A stretch of DNA of 64,000 bases from Rostrohypoxylon terebratum (lineage: Eukaryota; Ascomycota; Sordariomycetes; Xylariales; Hypoxylaceae), in contig MU385970.1 in assembly GCA_022497145.1 (NCBI GenBank), positions 23,218 to 87,217 on the forward strand, in the 5' to 3' direction. The notes below the pieces were generated by a model, which saw nothing but the letters and a program-made list of their open reading frames with translations, did not search any database and was not told the origin of the DNA. This document shows, in pieces, positions 12,089 through 25,466 of this stretch; position 1 is the stretch's first letter, and each line of letters begins with the position of its first letter. A program made the translations under genes and the position numbers.

Positions 12089-15000
12089 GGAAAACTGAGC
12101 AGGACCCTAGAAGTTGTCCAAACAATACCTAATGAAAAGACTTCATGTGACCTTGCTACAACCTCTCAGACGGAGAAAAATCCTCGCTTGACACATCTCA
12201 CGAGGATTCAATTGTGCCGGCAGTGGATCACTTTACCCTGAACTTTCCCCATCTATTGCTGCCCATTTACCGAAAAGAGAAGCTAAGCTAGAATATTGTT
12301 AGATGGTATCTAGATCAGGGGTTGATCGGTAGTGTATTGCTAGAAAAGGGGTCCACACCTCAACCGCGTATTCTTAACTGCAATTTACTTATGCATATTG
12401 AACGGATAGGATTCTCTGACTTCGTCCGGAAGTAGTAGGATATTGCGAGCAAGGTGGTGTAACTAGAAGCCTTGTAAGTAATCGACACGCCTGATGACAC
12501 GTTAATGAATTACATCCACTACCTATTACAGTATCATCGCGAATTCAAATACCCCAAGACAAGATGGCTCCGTAATCTGTGTAACTATGTCCAAGACGAG
12601 GACAAGACACTCGATAGTCAGCTATGGATCAGTGATGGGGATATTCCATGACTCTTCGGTCAGCCTATAGGCACCTCCACGATCCTAACGGCGCTTCAGA
12701 CTCCTTGGGAAGGAATCGAGTTGGCCTAGCCTAGGGCCTAGGTACCGGAGAGGTAATGCAACTGTAACGGCGATATGTCGGCTATAATCTCAGGGTCTCA
12801 CGAACACGATACGCATTCAAGAAGATAGTAGCGAATCCATAGGTGGTGACGAATTGTAACGGCCTGCGTAACATACTTAGTAACACGATGGCATATACAG
12901 CTGTAGCCGCTCCATACCTATTACCTATCCCCTGGACTGGCATTCGATAACTTCGATCTGCAAAGCGACACGGGTACTTTGATGTGATCGGCGTTCTGTC
13001 AAAATGCACAAGCCGTATGGATGACGGATGGCGCTATGTCGTAAAGCATCGCAAATTTACTAATCAGTGGAGGCTCCCGATGTGTCGGCGATTTGCTAAA
13101 ATAGGGTTGCCCTCGACCAGTGGGTATAGACGGGCCGTGAAATCAGCTGATGAAATTCTCCGTCAGCGCTCGTGAACTCGCGATCAGCTAGCGAGGTATG
13201 GCATGCTGTCGCTGACTCGAATCGAGCCGCGCCTGAGATCACAATCTCTTGTACACTCTGTACACTACAACGTGTTACCGGAGGCCTTATGCTGTATACA
13301 ATGAATATTACGGAAAACGCGCGAATGACCAGGCTCTGACATGGAACAATTGAGAGCCTCAGCATCGAGATGGACGATGACGAAGAAAAATTACGATATA
13401 CTAATAGGACTAAAAAGAAAATGAATATAAAAAGACGAAAATGTACGAAAAAAGAAAGGACATTGAACATTAGTACTAAGCTAGAAGCTAATTCGGCTCC
13501 AGAAGACTCAATACGGTAAACCCTAAGATCGTCCTCGCTTAAATGGGTAAAGGGGCAAGCTGTCATGTACTATGTAGTAGGTTGCTCGATAATTTGACCA
13601 ATGAGCTTGATGAATTGGGAAGGACAAGAAAAACCTATCTCGTCGTTTGACCAATCACGGAGCAAAGACGACCATCTGGATAGTTTAGCTAATAAGAACG
13701 AGATTGAGGCTGAGATTGGGGCTGGGGCTAACTCATAATACGAACAAATCCATACAACGCCCTAGAGAATTGGCGGTTAGCGCCATCGATTGGCTCGCGA
13801 CAACTCGAGGCCGCGAGAGGTTGGAGACGATGATCTAAGCGCGAGGCCTCACGCTGTCGCCTTCACGACTCCATGGGTCCCCCAACCAACCTTGGAACAT
13901 TCCTCAATCTGCCTCGTTCTGGTTTAGCCGAGAAACGTCTTACCAGGTAGACTGTCGAATAAGGGTCAGGTCTAGAAATTCTAGACCGAACGAGCAAAAA
14001 ATAGAGACCTCGTGACGTCAATCTTCGCTAACCCTTCTCAGCGTAGTCGACGTCTTAGTGAGGTTGTAGTGAGGTTGCACTGAGGTCGTAGTCGAAACGG
14101 CCAAAAACGTGCGGAGGGCCCCCAGGAACGAGAAATCCCATGCCAAACCTATGCCAAACCCATGCAGATGTATAAGGTTCTTACATAGTACTAGGGGACG
14201 ACATGATATACATGCACCGTTCAGGTCTGCTAGGGTCTGAACCTCTGAACCACCTCACATCAACCCATGTAAGCTTTACGGAGAATAATGTGCTAATCTA
14301 GGAACACGATCCGGAATTGTTCAACGGTTCACTGGTTCACTGGTTCACTGGTTCATTGGTTCACGGGATTCTGCACGGGATTCCCCCAACTCGAGGACGA
14401 GGATCATCAAACAGTCAACCTTCACGCATACCCGAAAACCCAGTCGCAGGTCCCTTGTCTACTAGGTAGTATACTTGGATATACTAGTCCATTATCATAC
14501 CTTAGTAACTCATAACTTCGTACCTCGCAACCGAAGAGGAACGCCGAACCCCTCCAAGAAGTACAAGTCGTCGAAGAGGCAAACCCAAACCCAAATTTAG
14601 ACACGAGATGGTTAGAGCCCAAGTCCTAGCTTACTCCTCCTAAGTCCGCATCTATCACTCCGACTCTGCCGCTAAATTAACATTTTTTTGGTATTGTTGG
14701 CTTCAATTTCGAAACCCCGTCGTCGTTGTCGACGACGAACCAGACACCTACCGGTGCGGTTAACGCTACCCGGTTGGAGCCGTGCCGCTTATGATGAAAT
14801 AACCAGAGCGTGGGGTGGTTCCAAAGAAGTAAAGCCGAATGGATCGCCATGGATTCTCTACCCAGGAAAAAAGCCGTGCGTAGCTATCCACTTCCTCATA
14901 ACCTCGTGTTTAGATCTCTCATTCGCCAGTACGTGGTATGAAGAACTCATATTGGGACAGGGTCGAGTGATGAACAGTCAAGCGAATACCCCCCGCGTAG

Positions 15001-15927
15001 GTAGAGTTATCGCCCGAAGATCTGTGGGCTTGCTGGGACTACAGGAATCATCGCCGTCGCCATCGATCAAGCTGATCAAGCTCTTCGACGAGGATACAGC
15101 AACGCAAACGCACATCGTGAGATAGACGAGACAGTATGACGACTTCAATTCATTACCAGCTTGTCGGGTCAGCCCTACGACTTGCATGACATGCATGTGA
15201 GCTCCCGATCTTTATTCAGCCTCATTATGAAACAACCATGTAGAATATCACGAATCTACAACATGTCAGCTTACAGCACACCTAAAAGTAAACCGGCGAT
15301 TCAGATGCGGGAAACGAAGTCGATTATACCCTAGGCAACGTGTCGATGGTGTGGTCGAAGATCGGGGAGATCTAAGTCACCCTTAGCAACGCTTTTCCTG
15401 GAGACTGCAGGGTCTTGTTCGGAATAGCCTATAATATAGGTGGTGGTCCCCTTTAGGTATCCTTTTCCCGGATAGCTCCTCTCGTGAATTGATCCAACGC
15501 CGTCTCGTCTATAGCAGATAGATTCTTCTATTCGTCACACACGAGATTGACAGGTTGACACCTGCGGGTCAGCAAAGGTTCCCGATATACATGCCTACCT
15601 ACATATGTATCGTGGTGTGATTTACCTCAGCAGATCTATCTTGGTAGACTGCCATAATCCTGCCATTGTGCATTGTGTCCATACCGCAATAGATCAGGTC
15701 GCCTACTTCGAGATCGCCTATCAAACATGGGATGAATATATCTATCGCCAACCTTCACGTTAGCAAGTCGTCATCGAATCCAAGACGTCAACGCATTATA
15801 TATCAACAAGGACAAGACACTCTGGATTCTCACACGACGCCTTCGTATTCAGCATCCCAACGACTCCACCTGATTATACTACAGCTTTGATTACTTGACA
15901 GAATAGTACAGTACAGTATACGCCACG
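12089..15927. other. Gene-free region, 3.8 kb
   Basis: No gene could be supported on either strand. The longest frames (13096-13566 minus, 14688-15125 plus) lack domain-like composition, and the latter has no ATG at its start. Simple features only: a tandem repeat at 14326-14364 and CCTAGG-type words around 12726-12745. Sequence composition shifts to more GC-rich just before the deaminase-fold gene. Confidence 0.55.
14326..14364. repeat. Tandem 8-mer repeat (GGTTCACT)n
   Basis: Nearly five copies of GGTTCACT occur in a row, one with a single base change. It is a non-coding minisatellite of unknown role. Confidence 0.85.
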
Positions 15928-16626
15928 ATGCCTCAATTCATCTTTGTCGAGCTCCCGAGCTTCCGCATCAAGAACGCGAATGGTCACACAGTCCGCCTTA
16001 ACTACGCACAGCTAGGCCTCGTGGGTGCGCTATACCAATTCGTCCGCAGCGGGCTCCGCGCCACCGACCAGGTCGACCTGTCAGCCTCCCTCCTCTTCGC
16101 GGATGGGGAGGCGGACCTATGGACAGCAAACGGCGGCAACGGAGACGGCGGGCACAACCCGCACGCGGAGGAGAACATGCTGCTGTCTTACTTCCAAGCC
16201 TTCGATTCACCCGGCTCGTACCCTATTGTGGACGCGATGCTGCTGCGGCGCGGCGAGCCCTGCGCCAACTGTGCCGGCTACTTCACCCTCGGTGGCAAGC
16301 AGCTGCGGCCGCAGGATGGGATGCCGGCGTTCAGGGCTAAGTTCACGGCGCGCTCGGACCGCTCGTACACGCCCGTGTTCTACTTAGCGCGGGGTCTCGA
16401 CGCCGCGCAGCGCGTCACGCTGTGGGCGCAGATCGCACGCATGCGGACCGACGAGCCTGGCGTCGTCGTCGCGAGCAGTGCTGATATGCCTGTCGGACAG
16501 GCTTATTACTTATTGAGGGACTCGCCTTGGTTCGCGATTAATGGCCAGGAGGGCATGACGGACGCGCAGATCGCAGAGGCGATTGCGAGGCAGGGGGTCC
16601 TGCCCACGTATTGGATTGGCAGATAG
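15928..16626 (+). CDS. Cytidine-deaminase-fold protein, single exon, GC-rich
   Basis: One uninterrupted frame of 232 aa with a good fungal start context (CCACGATGCC). The zinc signature of the deaminase superfamily is present: HAEE at residues 79-82 (His79 as zinc ligand, Glu81 as the proton shuttle) and PCANC at 111-115 (Cys112 and Cys115 as zinc ligands), with the 33-residue spacing usual for this fold. A likely beta hairpin (about residues 49-67) precedes the HAE helix. A hydrophobic strand (VDAMLLRRG) leads into the PCxxC helix, and another strand (TPVFYLARG) follows. I see no signal peptide or membrane segment. The gene is clearly GC-richer than its surroundings, lacks introns unlike most genes here, and sits alone with 3.8 kb and 17 kb gene-free flanks. 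It is not a recognisable housekeeping cytidine, dCMP, guanine or tRNA deaminase. Bacterial toxin-type and fungal orphan deaminases share this fold, so transfer is possible but unproven. Substrate unknown. Confidence 0.8.
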   Translation: MPQFIFVELPSFRIKNANGHTVRLNYAQLGLVGALYQFVRSGLRATDQVDLSASLLFADGEADLWTANGGNGDGGHNPHAEENMLLSYFQAFDSPGSYPIVDAMLLRRGEPCANCAGYFTLGGKQLRPQDGMPAFRAKFTARSDRSYTPVFYLARGLDAAQRVTLWAQIARMRTDEPGVVVASSADMPVGQAYYLLRDSPWFAINGQEGMTDAQIAEAIARQGVLPTYWIGR

Positions 16627-19600
16627 ATAGGTGCGTACATATGTACTGGAATATGATATATATACATACAAGGATCTAGGTAAGTCTATCAATTACGTCA
16701 GTTTGGTTTAGGAACGACAACCCTAATATTGTACCCAGGTCTTAGGTCCCACGAATAAGGGCCACGATAATAACACAGTTCAGCTATATGCCGAGCGAGC
16801 ATAAGGGTATACGATTAGGCGTCGTTTGGTATGAGATGGGCAGGTCCCTATCTGGAAAAGCAAAGGATGGTTCATCAAGGTCAAGGTCCAACTAGGTAGT
16901 GAACCGGGCCGCCGGGAGTTTCTAAGGGTTCCTTCGGTTTTCGGGGATTATTCGTTCTTGAGGTACGCATGTATTAGATAGATAAAAACATGTCGCGGGA
17001 TAGACAAAATTTCCATTTAGTATAAGTTTTATTTTTTAAAGAACAGTTGATAGGTATGATATCATATTTGATGGGAAGTCGTTCAGTTCATTTGAGATAT
17101 TAGGTAAAGGGAGGTTAAGGAGACAATAATAAATGGAAATAGCCGCTCTTAACTGCCCTTGCCCCTGAAGCTATACATATATCCGCATGCCTCCTCGTAA
17201 TTACTAGCTAGGTCCCAGGTACTTATTACCTGTGTAGAAAGGCGGTTTAGGATATACCGTTCCTAACCAAATCTTGCAACAATTAATCGGATTACTCAAC
17301 ACCTCTGGTCTGTATTGTTTAGTATCTCTCAATGAAGAAGCGGCATTCGTTGATGACCCATAAGGCCTAAGATGTATCAATAGTATCTTTCATCGAGGCA
17401 TCCAATGTTACCAGTAAGTAACTGAATAATGTTGTTGTATCAATCTACCTATGAAAAATGACAGCAATTAAGGAAGTACAGAACTATTCGCTTTCTGGGG
17501 GCGTCTCGTGAAAAGGAGTTACAGACATTCTTTTTCTATCTACTTATATTCTTATGAAAAGTCTACGCTTATTCTCGGACGATCGTATGATATGAATATT
17601 CTTCAGTTTTAATTTCAGACACACCCCTTAGGCCTTAAGTTACGCTTGTCTAGGTACCTAGGCTCTGTTACTTGCCCACCTAATTGCCCACCTAGGACCT
17701 AGGTTTTCCAGAAAGATTCGGTTCTATCAATATATGAAGAGAGAAAACCCGTACGCATAAGTTCTTACGGCGTTGGCCACGTTGTAAGGTTATACATTGT
17801 TGAAAGTGCAGGAGAGCAGTCAAAGTTCTAAGCGTACGTAAAGCACTAGGGCTACTCATGACATATCACAGAGATAAACAGTAAGTATTTGCGAACTAGA
17901 AGAGTTCAAGTTATAACCTTAGAAGCAATTGAGGCTTCAGGACAAGAGACCAAAGTAAACCTGGTATCAAATAGGGGCATATATTCTCGAAGGGAATCAT
18001 GAGGTGCTAATAGCAGGTAGACGGTTGTGCGCAAGTCTCGGGCTATCATGCTACCTTCATCGACAATACCTAGATATCTGCATATAGCTATAAACCTTTA
18101 GATCAAAGACCCAAGGATAGCTCTAAACTGAGAAGCATCTGATGTATACTAGGTACCTAGTCAATCCCCCCTACTACCTAGGAAGATATTAAGTATTCTA
18201 AGCTAGCTACCTAGGTAGAAGAAGTTTAGGGTTTCTATAACTTTACATGATTGTAGTGCCATATTTGCTTCCATGATGATGCTTCATGTTCCAGTGGCCG
18301 ATCCATCGGATTTGGTTGAAAAGTGTCAGCAGATTCGCAAGAGAGAAGCAAGGACAACAAGGCCCAGGATGCCGGCGCCGGATCTCCAAGTTTCATGGAT
18401 CACGTGGAAAGGACCCCTATGTTCCAAATTTGATGCTATTATGGTTGGGGTATGTGAGATCCTTTCGCCACCTTTTTGACAAGAACGGCCTGCTGCAGGA
18501 CGCAAATGTCCGAGGCGTATAACCGACGTCGCTAGGTAGGTAGGTACCTATACATATGCAAGACAGGTCGCTTTATGTGATGACAGTGGCGTTAGACTAC
18601 TGCAGGAATACATGCAAATGAATCTGTGTTGAGGAGGAGGTTATGCGTTCCCCCGCTTCTCGGTCGTTGGAGACTCTCAACAGTATTGCTGCAAATTCGC
18701 CACCGTCAGAATTTGACACACCGATGGAGGCTACGATGTGTGGGATAGTAAGGTGCAAGATCTGTCCAACTCGAGCCGATATCTTGGCCGATGCCCTCCT
18801 ATATCTAGGTCCTTCATACTTCCTAGTAATCAGCTTAGGTAGCTACGTCCGAGTTTTCGGACATGAGTGGTCAATTGAGCAGAAATTTGACCGCAGCGCA
18901 TATCCATGAGGTAATTCTTATATCACCTACGTACGTAACTATCTAGATGGGTGCGATGAAGGGTACTCGGAGATATGGTGATATCCCAAGCACGTACATT
19001 GGGTAGGGGCTTGGTCATATGGCCGCGGTACCATTATAGGGTCCGCAATGATCATTCAAACAGCTTACAGGCTCTGTTTTTCATTTACTAGGTAGTGATA
19101 TATCTAGGACTTCCAGCAATGGGAATGTATACGTCACTGATGACCACCCAGTTATGCCCACAGCTGACCTATGGCCGCTAGGTTTCCTTCAGCCACGAAC
19201 GCCTCATATTCCGCTAGCTTTCAAGGATAGCCGGCCAACGCCCAAGTACTCATGAGAGCTCATCGACGATCAACTACTTGCAAGCATACAGTGATTTTTG
19301 CTTCTAGCTGCTCCTTACTTGGATATCATGTCAGTATTGGCTAGAGAGATAGGAGGAGTGTAGGTACCAGGTAGGTAGGTAGTAGGTACCTAGTTACGAG
19401 GATGTCGCCCCTATTACTAGGTCACATGATATTTTCACATATGCGTAAATCTACGCCGTGTTCTAGAAGAAAAGCCATATTGAATTGGACGCCGTTGCGT
19501 TTGTCATACTTAATCTTGGAGACCACTTTCGGTAACCGGGAAGAGTCGCGTCCATGGCCAGACCATTACCACCGACGAACATTTAGTCTCACCTGTAAGG

Positions 19601-22600
19601 ATCCAAAACCTAGAACATCGTGCCGTGTCCGGTCAAGATTCAAGATTGCTCATTCGTCATCCTCAATCTCCGGCTGACTGGCAGGCGACGGGCTAATGGA
19701 ATACTGTGTAACCCTGACCATATGCATACGGGACCAAGCGGTTTGCTATTACATGGGAACGTCATGCTACCTATGTACCTATGTACGCAACATGCTTTGG
19801 TTCGGTGGCTCCATATCCTCGATGTCCTTTTGCAATTGGTGCCCGGATTCCAGAAGACGGGATAGTATCTAATCTACCTAGGTATGTATGTAAATGATAC
19901 CGACTATCTCGGAGTACAGGGTAAGAGAATGCGGATAGAAATTGCAAGTAGTATACCGTTACCAATGTACCTAGTATGTATGTGAGACTTGAGTATTGCG
20001 GGAGTTGCTAGCGCCAACCGAGTCTTCCGGGCGTCGATGCTACGGTCAGGGTCCAGGCATTTTCCGCATCTTGAACTGTTCCCGTCCTTTGGTTCACCGC
20101 TATTTGCTCGGTTTGCTTGGTTTTACTTATACCAAGGCGTGAATCGTATGAGGAATGGCTTGCTAGAGCCAACTATAAGAGAGTTCGAGTTTCACGTGGG
20201 AGACGAACGATGAAGCAGCTGGGAAAGTGTTAGTGAGTCTTACTTAGAAGATAGCGAGCGTGCTTAACGCTTGGCCGCATTCCGCGCAGGTCAGCTGCAC
20301 GGTCCTCTTCGGAACATAAGGCCCTGAAGCCATGCGGTTTTAGTGCACTGACGAATCATAACTGTCTATTCTATTCCTCATTGACGATGGAATTCATTGA
20401 CGATGGAATCGAGGCTGCGCAGGTACGGAGCAATTTGTCCGGAAAACCGTCTCACGACAGAGCGAAGCGATTGATAATCTTGGAATCATTAGAATCTAAG
20501 TAGTAAAGTAGCAAACATCTTGAAGCAACTAATGCCTCTAATATCAACAGTCTTATCAGACTATTCGCATACTGTACATACAATGCCTGCTTCGATATAG
20601 AGGTAGGTACCTTACCTAGTACTTAAGTCTTAGATGATGCTTTTCTATGGAGGAATTAATTAATATTTCGCGAATATCCTTAGGGAATTATGAATGTTCG
20701 GTGGCGCCCGATTTGCCGGGCGACAGGATGCGGAACAATGCAGTATTACCAAATGCGCAAAGAACGATGAACACATGATTCTGCTGTGGCGCCGTTGTAC
20801 AGAGATCAGATCTCGCCAACTAATGTAGGAAGTACCGTTCTGGCGTCATTGTGAAATCCACGGAACGATGCTGGCAGCTGGTAGGTAGATGGATGGGTTT
20901 GTGCTGCAATGGCGACAAAGGATTTAATTAATTATTCTAAAGACGGTTTTACATAGAAAGAGAGTCGTTTCGGATTATTAATGTACGGCCATATCCGTCG
21001 AAACAATCGCAACGATCGGGATCGTATATTCTCCCGGCACTAGATATCCGGGAATCACGATCGAGCCTTATTGTCGTTCCGCGGTGGCGGCGCACGCATT
21101 TTCGGTGTGACCGTGCGTACGTACATATTACCTGTTGAGAAAAAAATGAAAAAAAAAAATTCTCTGAAATGTCACCAGTGTTACTAGGTACCTAGCGTCT
21201 AGGTCCTAGACTATCGAAAAGATTTCCCCCCTGATGGCGAGATGGATGCGCGGATTGGGAGCTAGGAAGTATTATACCCTGCTAGGCTCTTGTCACTCTT
21301 AACTTAAATAGGTCCACGTACCCGGGGAATGTGATGGGTTTGGTCTGCGCTGGCGCTGGCGCTGGTTTACCTTGTCACTGAAGAGATAGCGGCTTGGAAG
21401 CTTGGATCTCACCAGATTGGCGATCCCTTAACAAAAAGCCCGATTGCTCGTACGACCCAACCGAATATTTTGACTGGTTCATGAAGAGCGTCATGATAGG
21501 TAATGCTGGAAAAGGACGGTCCATTTATCAGAAATGTGAGCGGAGGGAGGCACGAGTACATACTAGAGGTTTCATTTTTGTGCGAGGGTTGGCTTATTGT
21601 ATCCTATTAACCATGATCCTTTCTTGTTGAAGATTATAACCTTGGAAGTTTTTGAGGCCATTTTCAACATTTTCAGTGTCTCACCGCCGCGACTTGCAAT
21701 CCTTATGATGACCGGTGACAGCGTAATATGAGCGCCACTATAAAGCCACGACACCCATCACTAATTTTACTTCGTAAGGAGAGCATGTATCAGCCATTAT
21801 CTCATCCATGAATATGTTAGAGAAGCCTAATCAAACAATATTGCTCCATAGTAGTAAGTTAGGTAGGAATAGCCTCAACGATTTTTTTTTTTTCCAAATT
21901 GATCGCGACAGCCAGCGATAATAATTCAACGTTCTAGCCCAGCTTCATGGGGCTTTCCGGCTTGTTAAAGGTCGACTATACCAAAAAAGGCACAGCCGAT
22001 GATCGACACGAGCATAAGCTTGACCGTCCCATTGGAGCAAGGGTCATATCATTACCCAGGCTGCCAGGTTGGGAAATCCGTGCTTTGACCTTACAGGTTC
22101 CTTGCCGAGTTGAACTAGTCCAACTCGCTAAGCCCTGTATTTGCATATCACCGCGCAGTAGTGTAGTCTGCTTGCGAAGAAAACAAAACATCCTTGACTC
22201 CTCGACTCCTTGACTCCTTGCCTCCTTACTTCTGAGCCAACACTGCCACGGATTTGCGAAGTCGCATCGCGACGGCGGCAAGGACGAGGATGGAATTCTC
22301 AAATGCCGATCTTGATTCATTTAACTTGAAATCAAAATTATATCTACCAGCATTACGCACAAGGTAGCACGGCCTGCGACCAGACTGGGCTAGATTTCAG
22401 TCTGCTGTCTGACATTACACCACATGTTGCATCATGCACCCCGTAAATAGGATATGGCTCTCGCCGAACTAGTACACTGTTGACAAGCTGATTAGAAAGT
22501 CGTAGATATCCCTGGCCAATACCTGCGAGGGCTTATGGTTCGTAGGCATGGCCAGCGTCGTGTAAGATGCGACAGATGCGACAGATGACAAAGCTCTACT

Positions 22601-23029
22601 ACTATAGTACCGTAGCATGCTTGCTTAGCTACATACAGCGCGATCACATGTCTTCTGCAACATCACTATCTAAGTCCGCAGATATACCAGATATATAACA
22701 CCCCCCGTTTTCTATAAAGATTGCTGATACATACCTAGTAGGTATAGGTATGCTCATATAGAGTCGCACCAACCTGCATAAGCGTCTTCATCAGAGAATG
22801 CCTTCTCAGCGGTCCTCAATATAACGTTTCGGTCCTACTCGAGCGTGCAGATGGGTTTGGGTATACGTGTACGTGTACGTGTGTGTATGCCCATGGGGAA
22901 AATGCGGATGTCGAGATAGTTCCATTCCCCAGGATTGTTTTTTTATCACCGAAAAAACTCAACATGACTCAAATATGAGATTAACACAATAAGCGCTACC
23001 TATTTGTGTTCAGTTTGAATAACACCTTT

Positions 23030-23053
23030 CTTTATCTTTATCTTTATCTTTAG
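23030..23053. repeat. (TTTATC)n tandem repeat
   Basis: Four near-perfect copies of TTTATC occur in the gene-free region. Confidence 0.75.
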
Positions 23054-25433
23054 CTATGGCTTGGGAACATACCCAGATCCAGACTGTTGGTAAGCGCTAA
23101 ATGCGATCTCGGAATCAAGGGCGTTCATATTGCGGTGTGAATTCCTTGTCTTGGTTACTACTTATGTAGTATGTCTTGCAAGTTTCTAGTCTTGTATGCT
23201 GTACGCGTTTACTCGCTTTGTATTCTCGTCACATGGCCTTCGTGATCCCCCAGGGCGGGCGTTACATAGCTCTCAGCCTTACATGGATGGTTACTAAGGA
23301 ACGGGGTTAAGCAGCACCGCTTATGGAGTGTCCGGCTAAGGAGGAAATCATTACTCACTTGAGTCGATCGGGAGATCCCAAGCATTAGTTCTTCGTTTCG
23401 GTCCGCTTCGTGACTTTTCTAGGCAGCTAGAGAGTTAGACAGTTACGAGAGAGTATCAAAATTGTCCCTGTCGATTTTTTTTAGGTCCACGATCAATTTG
23501 CATATACTACTTCATTCTATTTATTGCAACAGGCGCCATAGACGCTGCGAAATCACTATAGGCGACCTGCATAGCCTATCCCCCTGGCTTGTGTGACGGC
23601 GGCGAGCTGCCAATCTGAGATTACCGACGCATCGCATGAGGTAGGCAGGACAGGCAGACATATTCGCGACCTCTCTTCCCTGCCTCTTGCCTGGCTTGCT
23701 TTGGAACTTTTTTGTTTCATATAGGGGAGGACTCTCCAGTCTCCGGTTTTGAAAATCCTACAACTGCGGCTTTTTGTTTTTTTTAATTAGTAACCTGATG
23801 CACAACCCCGGAATATGCCCGCTCCATTTCGGAGTTACCGTGGTCCCAGTGCCTCATGGCACTCGACGATTTGTTCGATTCTGGCAAATATAACGCCGAA
23901 ATGAACAACGGTCTCTTATTTGACTCATCTTGCTTGTCGATATCCGCTGTGGCTGTTACCGTACCATGCTATTTGGAAATATAAGATGAGCGTCTGGCGG
24001 TACTGGCCGCGGGATGTCGTCATGACCTAGGACATTTCCGGCTTGCGGCGGTATTGTGCCGCGTACGACGGCAGTGGGGAGCGTTGGCGCGATCGTTGTT
24101 TTTGAGGCTATCGTGTAAAAGTTCAGTAGGTGGATAAGGGCTGACTGCGGGCGATTATTATAGCGTCTCCCCGGTACCCCCATGTCGCCTTAACTCGCCA
24201 ATATAATAGTGTATTTACTATAACGATCTGGCATATTGGGTGCCGATCGTGACACGGATCAAAGGGAGATCAAGGGGCACGATGGACTCGATAGACAGGG
24301 GGAGCCCGTAGCTTCGGATCCACTTTCGACCGGCGATAGCATAGGCACAAACTGTTGTTTGGTAGCACCGAGACATGGGTATTCAATTCCGCTGACTGCC
24401 AGATCTACGCTTCGAACACTCGTAAACGAGATGCGAGTGGCCTACGTATGGGCACGTATTGCGGCGATATACTCATTGGCTTCGGCGACGTCTTCTAGCC
24501 CGATCGAAATCTTGAGGTCGTCAGTTTTAGGCGTCAACTGTTATGGAACACGTTTGGACGATACGAACTTTCGAGAAAAAAAATTTTGTTGTCAAATAAA
24601 ATAAGACATTAGGATCCGACTAAGCGAGAGCTCGGATCTGGAAACCGGTAAACGCATCTGATTGGTTGGCGTTTCGAGATGTTCAGCGATCGACGCGAGG
24701 ATTATTTCAATTCTTACCCTTGTCGTAGAAAATCATAAATGTTCCTAGGCTATCAGTATGTAGGACTAGGTATTTTGTACGATGTGATCAGCGTTGAGCC
24801 TCTTTTCAGCCTAGTATTTTTAGGATCGCATCTCATTCTTCGAAATGTGTAGAAGCCGTAGATCGGACGTAATGTTGCTTGACTTCTTCATCGAGCATTC
24901 CTCAAACGAGAAGGAAATGTAAACGTTGCAGTGGCAACATTGAACAGATTGGCTAATGGTCCATAAGTCAATATTGACATAGGTATCCGCATGGATGACT
25001 TGGGACTGGCTTGGTATTACACGAAAGAAAAGACTGGATCCAATGATCCATCACAGATGTTCGAATGCCATTGACCAGTTTCACACCTATTGTATCTTTT
25101 CTGCGATGAATCAACCTTACTAAGTACAACGTTTTGATTTCGATATACCTATGAGAGCAATGCCGGGTTCGGTTTCAAAAAAGACAGCAGCAATGATCTC
25201 GATGCCTTCTCATGAGATGTAAATTTGAAATTTCCGCGATAAAAGGATGGTAAATATGAGAAAGGGCAATATTGGATTGCATTGTCAGACGCGTTTCGGC
25301 GGCACAGTATTAAGCACCTGAGCACGGACTGCACATAAGTCTTAAGATGCCGATGTGTTAGCGAGAGATCGCCAGCCATTTATGTATGCGCTGTATCAAA
25401 AAACGGAGCAGACGTCGTCGCGGCTTGAGCTGT

Positions 25434-25466
25434 GATATCACAATTATATCACAATTATATCATAAT
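25434..25466. repeat. 11-mer tandem repeat (ATATCACAATT)n
   Basis: About three copies of ATATCACAATT occur in a row; the last one has drifted. It is AT-rich and non-coding. Confidence 0.7.

Noticed and set aside
13096..13566. 156-aa minus-strand frame
   Set aside because: It has a hydrophobic patch (FVHFRLFIFIFFLVLLVY) encoded by A/T-rich simple sequence, but no start context, conserved motif or splicing partner.
14688..15125. 145-aa plus-strand frame
   Set aside because: It does not begin with ATG and the composition changes along its length; no domain is visible.
16025..16387. Overlapping frames (plus frames at 16025 and 16119, minus at 15998) in the deaminase-fold gene
   Set aside because: High GC removes stop codons in all frames; only the 15928 frame shows zinc-binding motifs and fold-like structure.
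18286..18522. 78-aa plus-strand frame with basic and aromatic residues
   Set aside because: It is too short and isolated to support, with no flanking coding sequence; possible relic only.
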